NCBI GenBank assembly: GCA_034670405.1
Contig: JAXDDX010000052.1
Span: 620,001 to 684,000, forward strand
Source of the DNA: Hoplostethus atlanticus
Taxonomy: Eukaryota > Chordata > Actinopteri > Trachichthyiformes > Trachichthyidae
Length of the DNA: 64,000 nucleotides
Reading direction: 5' to 3'
Under the pieces are notes generated by a model that searched no databases, was not told the origin of the DNA, and worked only from the letters and a program-made list of their open reading frames with translations. Position 1 is the stretch's first letter. Each line of letters starts with the position of its first letter. The position numbers were made by a program, and so were the translations under genes. Of the stretch, positions 1 to 10,449 are shown piece by piece.

Positions 1-449
1 AAATTCAAACAGTTCCCTCTTGCTGCCATTCGGGGGCCAACAATTGTATAGTGCAGATTTAAGGCCTTTCCAGTTGCTGGATACACACGGACACCAACAC
101 TTTAATCATAATATGAATAACAAAAGTACAGCAAATCCTCTGAAGTCAAAACTGCGATTTATTATAGCATCAAATCTAGGAAACGTCACTGACGGCGATG
201 AAGGGAGAGAAGCCCAGGAGAGAGATAATAGAGAGAAGGGAGTTGTATACAACAATTCAGCTCCTCGTAACATTAGTCTGTCCATTTAGTGGGCTAACCA
301 GTCTGAACAGGCCATTTCCTCCTCACACTCGGCGCCGCTGCTTTACACAATGCACAATATGCCACTGCTGGATTGCACAAAGCCGCTACTACTGCCTGGT
401 CACGTCAAATAGAGGGAAGGAAAATATCTAGCTTTCTTTCTTTTCTAAC

Positions 450-473
450 TTTTTTTTTTTTTTTTTTTTTTTT
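450..473 (+). repeat. poly-T run
   Basis: 23-24 consecutive T. It could be the A tail of a minus-strand retroposon, but no body was recognised. Confidence 0.8.
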
Positions 474-632
474 AACGTCTGCTGCTGTCATTTTCCCCTT
501 GCCCCCTCAATGACAACACGCACATTTCCAATTTAGGGTGCGGTAATAAGTGCTAGTGGCCATTACTGAGGCGTTGGGATGGAATCTCACACTTATTAAC
601 GCTTGGAAGGCGCACACGTATACGCACGCATG

Positions 633-633
<1 letters not shown>

Positions 634-673
<40 letters not shown>
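634..673 (+). repeat. CA microsatellite
   Basis: About 20 uninterrupted CA units. Confidence 0.95.
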
Positions 674-676
<3 letters not shown>

Positions 677-821
677 GCCAGACGTTTGCAGCCTCTCGCA
701 AAACAAAGCGGGCAGAACGAAATCGCGGGTCTTAATGCCAGACCCCATCGGACTCACCACGCAAATAAAATTAAAATGCTAAATCGATGGGGTCTTGGGC
801 TGACCTTTCATGTTGAGAGGA

Positions 822-845
822 CCACACACACACACGCACACACAC
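822..845 (+). repeat. short CA microsatellite
   Basis: CA repeat with one CG interruption. Confidence 0.85.
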
Positions 846-2440
846 CAGTCTGCTGCCAGTGATCTAATGTATTTTAAGAGTGGAGAACTACATGAGCGAA
901 TCAGATATGACATTACCGAGACCAGTTGAGGCTTTAGGGAACATAGCCGACTCTGGAGAGACAAAGACACATCTTTGTGTGTTGGCCTTGGATACAAGTG
1001 GTTTCTGAATGGCGGCCCTGTTGTCAATACCGGCTCTGTGAAGCTCAGTAGCGTTACTGTTGAGACCGTGTCACAGAGGTGTCTAACTGTCCTGTTAAGT
1101 GTCCGTCTGTCCCCTGGTCGGTCAGCTTCACTTGCCACCGCTGTTCCCTCTTTGCAGATGCAGTTTGTCTGTGATTGTCAAAACACACTGTTCTCCTTTG
1201 CCGCACTAAACAGTTTTTCTGATTATTTGTCCTGTTTGTAACTTTGATATTGCGAACAAAGGACATTAATCTGCATGAATAATGCTCCCAATAATGAATT
1301 TCACTTTACATCAATGTTTCGCAAATGGGTCTTCATCCTGATGGGACCATTATTCCAGTCTGGAGTTTAAAGTCCTTTGTTCAAATTGCCACCTCTCAGT
1401 CCAACACCTGATGAATGTTTTTTGGTGGATGTGTGCATACTACAGCCTTCTAAGCTCTATTATTGTCTCGTGTTGCTTTTGGAAAAAAATGTATTTGTCA
1501 AATCTCTTTTAAAGCCGACTCATACTGCTAAATGGCATCAACTTAATATGGCTGGCCCCGAGTAGCTGCCTTTGCATAGCAGATTAGGAAAAGTGCATTT
1601 TACCATCAATAAATCATTAACCTATCAATTTTAAGAGATTTGTATAATTACAGTAAACAAAACAAGACCGTTGCATTGCAAATTTAATGGGCTTGCTTTA
1701 TTGCACAAAAAAAAATAAGAGGGCGCTGTTCTCCCGGCGCTAACGGAGCTAAAGCTTTCAGAGTTTGTTTGGCAACGGCAGATGGTGGAAGGAGTGAAAG
1801 GAAGATGGAAAAATCACTTTTTGATCCTCTTTAGTAAAGACAAAGATGCCAGGGAGGGAGAGGGAGGACAGGAAGCAACGTAGTTTATGGGAAATATGGT
1901 CTTAATTTGGAGAAACACTAGCACTGACAATACCACTGGTGTGAGATAGAGGCTACCAATTGTCTCCACCATGGTCTCATTGGTTTATAGTAATTATACA
2001 AAGATATCGCAATTCATTTGACAATTATACATTTGCTGCTTAAAAATGACACACATAGCACCTTTAAAAGGCCCTTTCCATGTGGTGTTTCTTCAATCCA
2101 TTATTTTGGCCTTTTTGCTTAACGTGACGGTCCACAGTGGAGAGAGACGAGAAAGATCATGTAGTGTTTCCATTATTTTGTCCACCCTGTAGGCCTGTAC
2201 TAACCTAAGCGCACACAGCAACACAGGATGCCAGACGCGCTAACGATAACAACAACAGCGTCTCGGGCGTATTGATTGATCTGGCAATAAAAAGATAAGC
2301 GCAGAAAATAACGCTTGCATTTCTCCCCCAGCAAAACACAAGCGCACAAATCTCTTAAAGGGGAAATGACGCCCTTTACTGAGCACAATATGGATCTCTG
2401 CGTGCCAGCAAAACACCTAACGCTCTTCACTACGTGTAAA
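846..2440. other. intron, no recognised feature
   Basis: No gene, repeat family or long array was recognised. 1580-1700 is AT-rich. Confidence 0.6.
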
Positions 2441-2660
2441 TAAATATATTGGGAATCTGTTATTACACTACTGTACAGCAAATAAATGCTGCGGGGGGAA
2501 GGAAAGAAAAAGAAAATCGAAACATTCAGTCACTCAAAGTTTATGAGAAACATCGGCTGCGCATTTGTTTGTTTCCCTCCATTAGGGTGCTCCTGCTTTT
2601 ATTTGCTCCCTCTATTTTTTTCTCTTTCTCTTTTTTTCCCCCATCCCCATCTCTCCCTCA

Positions 2661-2678
2661 CCCCCCCCCCCCCCCCCC
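2661..2678 (+). repeat. poly-C run
   Basis: 18 consecutive C at the end of a pyrimidine-rich tract (about 2595-2680). Confidence 0.9.
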
Positions 2679-2800
2679 TGTTCAATTTACTCCCAAGTGT
2701 GAGAAGTCATTTACATACAGGCAGAGACTACGACAGCACCGTCACAAATGGCATCCAATTTCTACACTCCATCAGTGTGGGCGAGCCGGGGCGGCTCTCG

Positions 2801-2801
<1 letters not shown>

Positions 2802-2844
<43 letters not shown>

Positions 2845-2870
2845 ACGTGCGTGTGTGTGTGCACGTGAGA
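2802..2870 (+). repeat. TG microsatellite, compound
   Basis: About 21 pure TG units to 2843, then shorter TG blocks separated by gcacgtgc-type interruptions. Confidence 0.95.
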
Positions 2871-4513
2871 GCGTGACGTGCAATGTCTGTTTGTCTACTT
2901 AAACTAGTATAGTTTCGGTGTTCGTGTGTGTGTGCATTTTCTGTCTGAGTGTGTGTGATTAGCATGGGTGTGAAAAGTGGCGTGTGTGTGTGTGTGACTT
3001 GAATGCTTGTAATCTACAGTGATGTATACTGACAGCACACAGCAATTTTAGCATCTGGCAGTATTGCTGACGTGAAATGGCTACCATTTGGTCTAAATGG
3101 GTGGCCGTGAGATTTACACTCATAAGTGAATGTATATGATTGGGTGTGCATTTGTAGTTGAATGTGTCAGAATGTATTGAAGAATGTATTGCTGTAAGCT
3201 TATGGAGGGTGGGGGGGGGGTGGACAAAATAACCTAATAATATCCAGTATCGTCACATTCTGCCAATTGGAATCCGACTTACTGTGACCATCATGTGTAG
3301 CTGCCTTTGAAATTGTAATTGAGTCAAAGTCCTTTTTTGTGTAGTATCTGTTTCCGTTATTTTGTCCGCCCCCCTGTCCATCCCTATCGATTAGCCGACT
3401 CATTGTGCATCCCCCATGTGCAACCCCGCCCCTTCGGACAAACATGCCTCGGGATGATCAAGCGCCTTTTCAAAAAAGGAGGTTAAAGACGAAGCAGCGA
3501 CGGGTGTGAACGACAGCAGACACAATAAAATCAAACCCTGTGTCAATTAATTTCTCCTCTACTTGATGAATGGGCGTGCTACTCCCATCTATTAATAATG
3601 AGACACCAGACCGGTGGAGTAGGGCCTCATTTTTTCCCCCTGGTAGAGAAAAGAAAGAGTAGATGCTAATGTGACAGAAAAAAAAAAAAGAAACAAACAA
3701 ATAAAACACGAAAAACCCAACAGGCTTTCCTCACCTTGGGAGACGTCATGGGAGAGAGGTGGCCAGATGCATCCTGGGCCAGTCGATAAATAGATTGGCA
3801 TGCATCGATGGGAGTTGGCGCCCTTATTTACACATCCTCTTAATCAAAAAACAAGAGAGAGGAGGGGGAGGGAGGAGCGAAGGAGGTGGTGGAGGAGGAG
3901 GAGGAGGTAGTAGAGAACCTGGCTAAGCTCTTTGGAAGCGGGATCCCTTGTAAAGTAAATGAGAGTGGACAGAGGAATCGATTGAGGCAGCAAGCCATCT
4001 CGCTACATTGTAATGACCGGGGCGAAATGCGTTTAGCGGACTGACAGGGCGGTGGAGAAAATACACAAGGTGGACGAGGAGGACAGGGGAAAAAGCATGT
4101 TCTGACGGAGTGGGCGAGACTTGTCAGAAAGAGAAGAGGCGACGAAGGGGTTTGGGGGAGTGGACGCCCAGGCAGGTGAACTTAAATAGACGGGATTATT
4201 ACGGGGGGAAGTCGACTATGGCCTTTTGTAACACACACACAGGGTCACGACAATCTGCGTGTGTATTCATCTCCAAACATCTAAAAAGACAGGAGTAAAA
4301 AGTGGACCGACTACCCCAGGCATCCTCGCTAGCGTTTCCCTCCCGATCTGAGCGACCCGTGAGGGTGAACCGCTGTCGTCCCTCTTCCCACCCCACCCTC
4401 TAACCATTTGTTTCCCGGATCATTAAGGTCACACACTTGCATATTACATAGCTGTCTGACAAGATGAATGTCAACATTAGACACTGAAAACCTTGCAAAG
4501 AGGAACAGGAACC
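2870..4513. other. intron, no recognised feature
   Basis: Short TG blocks near 2924-2996, a G run at about 3210 and a purine-rich stretch at 3850-3920 (agg and gga units); otherwise unassigned. Confidence 0.6.
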
Positions 4514-4520
4514 AAAAAAA

Positions 4521-4554
<34 letters not shown>
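4514..4554 (+). repeat. poly-A followed by GA microsatellite
   Basis: About 16 A, then about 12 GA units. Confidence 0.93.
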
Positions 4555-5264
4555 GACCAAACAGTAAATGCAACAAAACAAATCATTACGCTGCAAAATG
4601 ACTAATGATAGTGGTGCTCAGCTCTGTTCATTAAGTCAAATGGATGAGGAGGCCAGTCAGCTATGTATGCAGATTTGGCCGGCTGGCTGACTAATGCAGC
4701 CAGGAGCAGGCTCCGATCTACCGTGCGGTGTTTTCCACGTGCGCTGGCTGCCGGCCAGACAGCCGATTACTGGCTTCTTTCCAGCTGGCTACTTTTTTAA
4801 CAGCGTTTTTTTTCCCCCCAGTGCGAGCTATTCTGCCATGTTGACGTTAGGAGCCTTGTTGTCTCCCATCAAGACAGAAATGTACATCTACATTTTTTAC
4901 TCCGCTTGGTTTTTTTTTCAGTGCTGCGCCACTAGGAAGAGAAAAGGAGTTCGGTCCTGTTGCATCTTCACCGAGCCAACAGAGCCTCCACTTCGCCCTT
5001 ACTCACCAGTTCAATTTGACTCAACACACTGGGCTGACAATTGACATGGATGATTTAGTTATCTATAGTTTCAACAGGCCTTGATATATTGAACTTAAAT
5101 TACAGTCAAGGTGTCAGAGTCAGCTTTTAGTTTAGTTGTTCAATAATGAGAGGGTTAGAATGTATTTATTATGTATTAATTATTAATATATTCATATTAA
5201 TTTACCTAATACTTTTTGGCAGTAATAAATCACTTTTCAAATCACTTTTTTAAAGCACTTTATA

Positions 5265-5266
<2 letters not shown>

Positions 5267-5314
<48 letters not shown>
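5267..5314 (+). repeat. ATT microsatellite
   Basis: About 16 ATT units inside an AT-rich stretch (5050-5560). Confidence 0.95.
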
Positions 5315-5315
<1 letters not shown>

Positions 5316-5562
5316 ACAATTATTTAAAACCAAACAGTAGGTTTGCATTTTATACATTAAATTTCAGTGATTTGAGTCGTAAAGTATTGTTCAATGCTCT
5401 GCACCACAATTCTTAATAAACCATACAGTTTGAGGTAAACACATTACAATTGGTCACTAATGAATAGAATGATAGAAATTATTTTGGGACTTTTATTTAT
5501 TCATTTTTTCATTATTTTAGGATTTCCATGCCAAAAATAAAAATAAATAAAATTGTTACCCC

Positions 5563-5690
5563 GAGAATTGTATTCTTGTCAGGGTAGAAAAACCTCTGAA
5601 ACAGCATTTAAACCATCATGGGACAATACAACTCTCCACTGAAACCCAAACTAATGAAATCATTTCAGGGTTAGCAGCTCCTTAAGGCAG
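5563..5690 (+). repeat. dispersed repeat family B, copy 1
   Basis: gagaattgtattcttgtcag, 'ggt(a/g)g(a/g)aaa(a/g)cctct', an acagca(a/t)tt block and ctgaaaccca recur in the same order at 59844-60022. Family unknown. Confidence 0.5.
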
Positions 5691-6285
5691 TTTGACACAT
5701 CCCAGCTATTCAGTGGTAGGGAAACCCTGGGACACATTACACCAAACCCATATATCGGTCTAACTCTAGTAGAAATACAGGGAAGTCATCTGGAACATTT
5801 CATGTCTTTGAATACATTGGAGCCCGAAACCTTCTTGAGATGACCTCTTATCGTAATCAGGATTGATGTTCAACTGTGGGGTGGGAAAAGCCATAATATT
5901 TTCTGTTGATATCATCTGGAAGCTTGGAGACAGCTACTGTCATACCTTCCCAAAAAATGAGCAGAGTTCATAATCATAATAATAAAATTAATATCCTGAA
6001 TAATATCCTGAAATATAATATCCTGAACACACCTGGGGGTGGTGACAGTGAGGAATAAGCCTGTCAGAATGTACACAATTTTAGCAAAAACCAAACCAAA
6101 GCATTTATTCCACCTGGCACCCACAACATTGATCTGGTTTCTCTTCTCTAACTAGCTATATGTGTGATTGTGTCCATCAGCCCTGCCCTCCTTCACCATC
6201 TGACAGGGAGGGTAATGGAACGCCATATGGGCCTGAGCTTTGAGCACCATGTACTGTGACAGCTCTATGCTCATAATAACACTAT

Positions 6286-6395
<110 letters not shown>

Positions 6396-6615
6396 CTGGT
6401 AGCAGGTTGTGGCGCTGAAGCAAAAAAAAAAAGGTCCAATTTCACCCTTCTCTCTTCCTCTCTCCTTTCCCCCCTCCTGCAAAAACAGACTAATGTGATT
6501 ACACTGGCATCAAAACAATTTGGGCTTTAATTACACAAGACACATCAAGGCGAGAGCCATGAGAGGCTTTTCTCAAAGGAAGCAATTGGCATGACCAATG
6601 AAGTAAGGAGAGGAG

Positions 6616-6742
6616 GGAGAGAGAGAGAGAGACAGAGAGAGAGACAGACATGCAGATAGACGGAGAGGTGAACACAGACAGGAGACAAAGAGAGAAAGTG
6701 GGTGAGAAAACAAACAGAGAGAGAGAGAGCGAGGAAGAGAGA
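6616..6742 (+). repeat. GA-rich degenerate tract
   Basis: Purine-rich stretch of imperfect GA, GACA and GAGA units. Confidence 0.8.
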
Positions 6743-6859
6743 GAAAGGATGAGCGCATGTCTAATTAGATCATGGGAATGCTCTCAGACAGCTTTAATAG
6801 CAATCTATGTGTGACAGATGAGACACTGAAGTCTGTGGGCTGTGTTATCTCCAAGTGGC

Positions 6860-6894
6860 CGAGGCGAGGCGAGGCGAGGCGAGTTGAGGCGAGT
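6860..6894 (+). repeat. GGCGA pentanucleotide repeat
   Basis: Four to five tandem gaggc units, then one gagtt variant and two more units. CpG-containing, unlike the other arrays. Confidence 0.8.
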
Positions 6895-7254
6895 TTCCAC
6901 AGATCTCCAGCTCTCCCTCGCCACCTTCTCACTCCTGAATATCAACGCGGCGGCGGTTGATTGCCAGTGCTGTATTTGAACGTAAGTGGAGCTCTCGCAG
7001 GAGACATAAACAAATGTATATTTGATTACGCTCTCCTTACCTGCGGGCTGGAATGATCAAGCGGGGGCTTGTAATCATTTCCCCGCTTTAAATACATCTC
7101 TCTCTGGTGCATAACAAGCACCGGGGAGAACCAGGAAATAATCAACACATGAATGAAAAGTGTTTCTACCGTTATAACAAAACGTTTATTTTACTACCAC
7201 CGACTAAAGATCAATTTTGGTCGTTCTTCCTTTTATTATCCTATATATGATGCT

Positions 7255-7531
7255 ATTAGTGGTTAGCATTGCGGCCTTACAGCAAGATGGGCCTGGGTTT
7301 GATTCCCAGTCCTTTCTGTCGAGTTTGAATAGGATAAAAATAAAAATAAGAATAGAGTAGATGGGGGTTATATAAACAGATTCAAATAACAATTCCAACA
7401 CACACATATTTAGTAGAAAGGTATGAATAAAATGGTCCAAAGACATGCAAGTCAGGTGCATTGGAGACTCTAAATTGCCCATGGGTGTGAATGTGTTTGT
7501 CTGAATGAATGAATGAATGAATGAATGAATG
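7255..7531 (+). mobile_element. tRNA-headed SINE-like fish repeat with TGAA tail
   Basis: The head reads gtggttagcattgcggcctt, then acagcaagatgggcctgggt and ttgattccc. The ggtttgattcc stretch fits a pol III B box with one mismatch. The central part is degraded, but the conserved body returns at about 7433-7490 (aagacatgcaagtcaggtgc, ttggagactctaaattgccc). It ends in an eight-unit TGAA tandem (7502-7531). This arrangement is common in percomorph genomes. Confidence 0.7.
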
Positions 7532-8578
7532 ATTGAATATGGTGCCATTGTCTGGAATACCATATCGAACCAGATTATTCTGGTTCCCTTGACCCCTGTA
7601 TGAGAGCAGTGCTGAAATCAGGGGAACGTCTCAATGATCCAGGGTACAACAGGGTACAAACAAATGGGGGCGTTTGTTGAAGGAGACAAGCTGGTCTTCA
7701 AATTTTCATCCATCTGTATACATATATGATCAAAGATGTTTGACGAAGACATTGTTAAAGTTTGATTTTGTTTTTTGAGTGGTTAAATTTAAAGTTATTG
7801 CATTTTCAAAAATTCACCCATTTTACACACAGTTTCAGACTAACTCCAGTAGATGCATCACAACTGGACTATAACTGATTGGTTATAAAGACTTCCTGAA
7901 ATGCGTCCAATCAGACCAGTTTGCAACATTTGAAATGACAAACCTCCACTCAGCAGCTTTACCTCATTTGAATTAGAGGACCTGGTATTGTCGGCCAATC
8001 AGGGTCCAGTATTGTGAGGGCTTCAAATTCATTCAATAAATACCCTTTTAAATAAACTACATTTGCAAAAGACGCCGATGAACTTTATTCTTACCCTGAG
8101 CCATTTGAAAACAAAATCATAAAAAGTGAAAATTACATTTTTACAGAGAGAGAGATGAGTGAAGAAACCTGGGCGCAGTTGAAGCATGGTAAATGGTTTT
8201 AGACAGAGGAGGCATGGTGAACTGGGGAATAAGGAAGCCAGCTGAGACCAGCCCAGATATACTGGCCACAAATATACAGACTTTACACCACTCTAATAAT
8301 CCAGGCCACGTGTATTTCAGCTCATCACTCCACTCTTTAACACCGAAACCAATGCGATTCATGTGCACATCCATCATTCCAGCTCTGCTTAATAGCTACT
8401 AGAAATGGTAGTTGACATTTTGTTTTAATTCAGCAAAAGCAATCCCCGTGTTGGGTGAACATAAATGACCAAGACATGTCAGAATCTCGTCAATATTGAT
8501 AGCACCACTGCTCTTCTATTTACTTCCAAAGTCAATTTTGTGGCTCGGGCTTTAGAGCAAAAACTGTAGAGCAAGAAG

Positions 8579-8890
8579 GCCTCACTCTGTTGGAGAACAT
8601 CGTCAGCTGCCTGGCCGTGATGCAGGAAGCGCAAGTGGCGGTCCTGCAGCAACAGACCACCAGTGACGCCCTGTGATGCCCTGCAGGAGCTATTGTAGCA
8701 CCATCGCAGGGGCAACGGGGGGGGGGGGGTTTATTATGCCACACCCCGTACCAGCCTCCAGAAGATGACGGCTGACTATGACGCTGAGGCCTTCATCAAC
8801 ACCTTCGAGCTGTCGGCGTCCATGCGCGGGTGGCCCTTGGAGGAGTGGGCCATGCGCCTGCTTGCCAACACTTTGCCATTGAGCAGGTGA
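8579..8890 (+). pseudogene. gypsy gag-like fragment
   Basis: Two open pieces resemble the gag N-terminus of fish gypsy elements. The first (8579-8665) reads with ENIVSCLAVMQEAQ and a Gln-rich stretch QQQTT, then meets a TGA. After a homopolymer G run (8717-8729) the second (8759-8890) reads QKMTADYDAEAFINTFELSA followed by GWPLEEWAMRLL, the characteristic 'Asp-Glu-Ala-Phe ... Gly-Trp-Pro ... Trp-Ala ... Leu-Leu' pattern at the start of gag, and ends in two tandem TGA codons. The G run and a shift of frame separate the pieces. Capsid C-terminus and zinc knuckle are missing. Confidence 0.72.
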
Positions 8891-8899
8891 TGAAAATCA

Positions 8900-9472
8900 A
8901 TGGTCAAAAGCCCTGACACAATGCCCACTCACCCATATTTTTCTATGGTTTGGGACATACTGTATCGAGTGAGTCATGACAGGAGGAGAATAAATTACCC
9001 AGCTGTCAGTCGAAAAGCTCACCATCACCATAACCCAATGGCTTGTCACCTAGGATATGACAAGTCACTACAGCAGATAATGGCTCGATTCTACTGGACG
9101 AGCATTTGGGCAGATGTGCGTAGGTGGTGCGCCGCCAGTCCCAAATGTCAAATAATCAATCATCTGTCCACCCAAAGAGTGCCTTCGCGCCCTCTTGCAC
9201 TGATGCAGGTGCCATTTGAAAAAGTTGGTATGGACCTCATTGGGCCATTAGACCATAGTGCACAGGGATATCGCCTAGTCGATCACGCAAACTGATATTC
9301 TGAGGCGGTGCCATTGCGCAATATCTCTGCAAAGAATGTTGCCCAGACACTGTTTCAAATCTTCGGCCAAGTTGAAGTTCCGAAAAAACTCCGGCTGGTG
9401 GAGTCATTTATTAAAACGCTGAAGAACATGGGTTGTAAGTTTGTGCATGAAGATAGACGAAATTGGACTTGA
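8900..9472 (+). pseudogene. gypsy integrase remnant (zinc-binding domain, deleted core)
   Basis: The plus frame carries the H2C2 zinc-binding region, with His residues followed by HLGYDK, then MARFYWTSIWADVRRWC, then the start of the catalytic core (KVGMDLIGPL). In the usual CPxC pair the first Cys is Ser (AASPKC), so zinc binding is probably lost. TGA at 9293-9295 interrupts the frame; it continues with SEAVPLRNISAKNVAQ and jumps from VEVPKKLR directly to a VESFIKTLKNMG-like segment. The intervening part, where the second Asp and the Glu of the DDE triad normally lie, is missing. A second stop is at 9470-9472. Not functional. Confidence 0.85.
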
Positions 9473-9540
9473 CCAAGGCCTACTGGCAGATTTCCTCATC
9501 TCCAGAGTCCAAGGAGAAAATGGCCTTGTACACTCCGTAA
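9463..9540 (+). pseudogene. gypsy reverse-transcriptase motif A fragment
   Basis: A different plus frame reads LDLTKAYWQISSSPESKEKM and then ALYTP before TAA at 9538-9540. This matches the RT motif A block of Ty3/gypsy polymerases; the Asp of LDL (9466-9468) is the catalytic aspartate. It overlaps the last integrase codons (Asn-Trp) by a few bases, so the junction lies within a short shared sequence. Nothing of the downstream YxDD box is present. Confidence 0.75.
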
Positions 9541-10292
9541 AGTTTGTACGAATTTGTTACTTTTTTTGGCACAATTGTTGTCTTTATTGGTTACATCTAG
9601 TTGTTACAATTTATGTCTGTGGTTGTAGTGGCTATGGGAGACAAACTATAAATGAATCCTAATACTCTGTACTAGATAACATATTTGCTAAGATTAGGTG
9701 ATGTTAAATTAGCTAGGTTTATCCTCTGTTTTCCTCACCATCGCATAAGTGGATATTAATTTAGCAACAACAGCAATTGGTTTCTGGCCATAAAAGATAA
9801 AGATGTCACTGCGACAATGTTTTGGTTAGTGGTCCCTTTACACTCCAGTAGTTAAGATATACCTTCAGTCTCCATGGTGCAACAGAGCTTTAGCATCAAA
9901 CTAGTTTCAACGTAATGTTTAGTGGATCCTTTACATCCTAGTTCATGATAAAATGCATGTTCAGCTGATGTCCTCGCCAAACATAACCTCATCACTTCCT
10001 GCCACCTCCATGCTGAGATCAGATCTATCGGTCAATAACGCCCATCCCCGTTATGATGGAGGTGATGATATGATTTTACAGCTTCGGGGTGTCTGTAAAA
10101 CTTGCAATGAAACCTGTCTCACCCTGCCTTAAGGAGCCTCTGGCCCACCTAAAACAACTTCATTAGTGTTTCAATAGAGAGTTTCAGCGTTGTTTCAGAG
10201 GCATTTCCACTTAAAGAATGACTCAAGGACTCAATGGGTGATGATTCATCTACCAATGGAGAAGAGGGATTTTTGTCCCCGATGATGAAATC

Positions 10293-10400
10293 GGGTGGGC
10301 CTATGGATCGGTCTTTTCATTTGTCTGTCTGTCCCACACGATATTTAAGACACCTCCGATTAGATTTTGATGAAACTTGGGAGAATTATACATTTCCTCG
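10293..10400 (+). repeat. dispersed repeat family C, plus copy
   Basis: gggtgggcctatggatcggt, then acgatatttaagacacctcc and tgatgaaacttgggagaatt align with the reverse complement of 42787-42918. It lies within a larger unassigned stretch whose end (caattgtcccaagggggcag) may also belong. Confidence 0.5.
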
Positions 10401-10449
10401 CTGTGTCCGACAATTGTCAAAATGACACCAATTGTCCCAAGGGGGCAGG

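Larger units (their letters stand above)
8576..9540 (+). mobile_element. Ty3/gypsy LTR retrotransposon remnant, rearranged
   Basis: Three protein fragments typical of a teleost Ty3/gypsy element lie within about 1 kb in the plus direction, antisense to msi2: gag-like (8579-8890), integrase (about 8900-9472) and a reverse-transcriptase block (9463-9540). The canonical order is gag, protease, RT, RNase H, integrase. Here protease, RNase H and most of RT are absent, and the RT block follows the integrase. Frames are broken by several stops. No LTR pair, primer-binding site or target duplication was recognised. This is a dead, scrambled copy. Confidence 0.85.

Noticed and set aside
7255-7320. tRNA gene
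   Set aside because: A B box is present but no cloverleaf could be drawn; the sequence continues into a SINE-like body.
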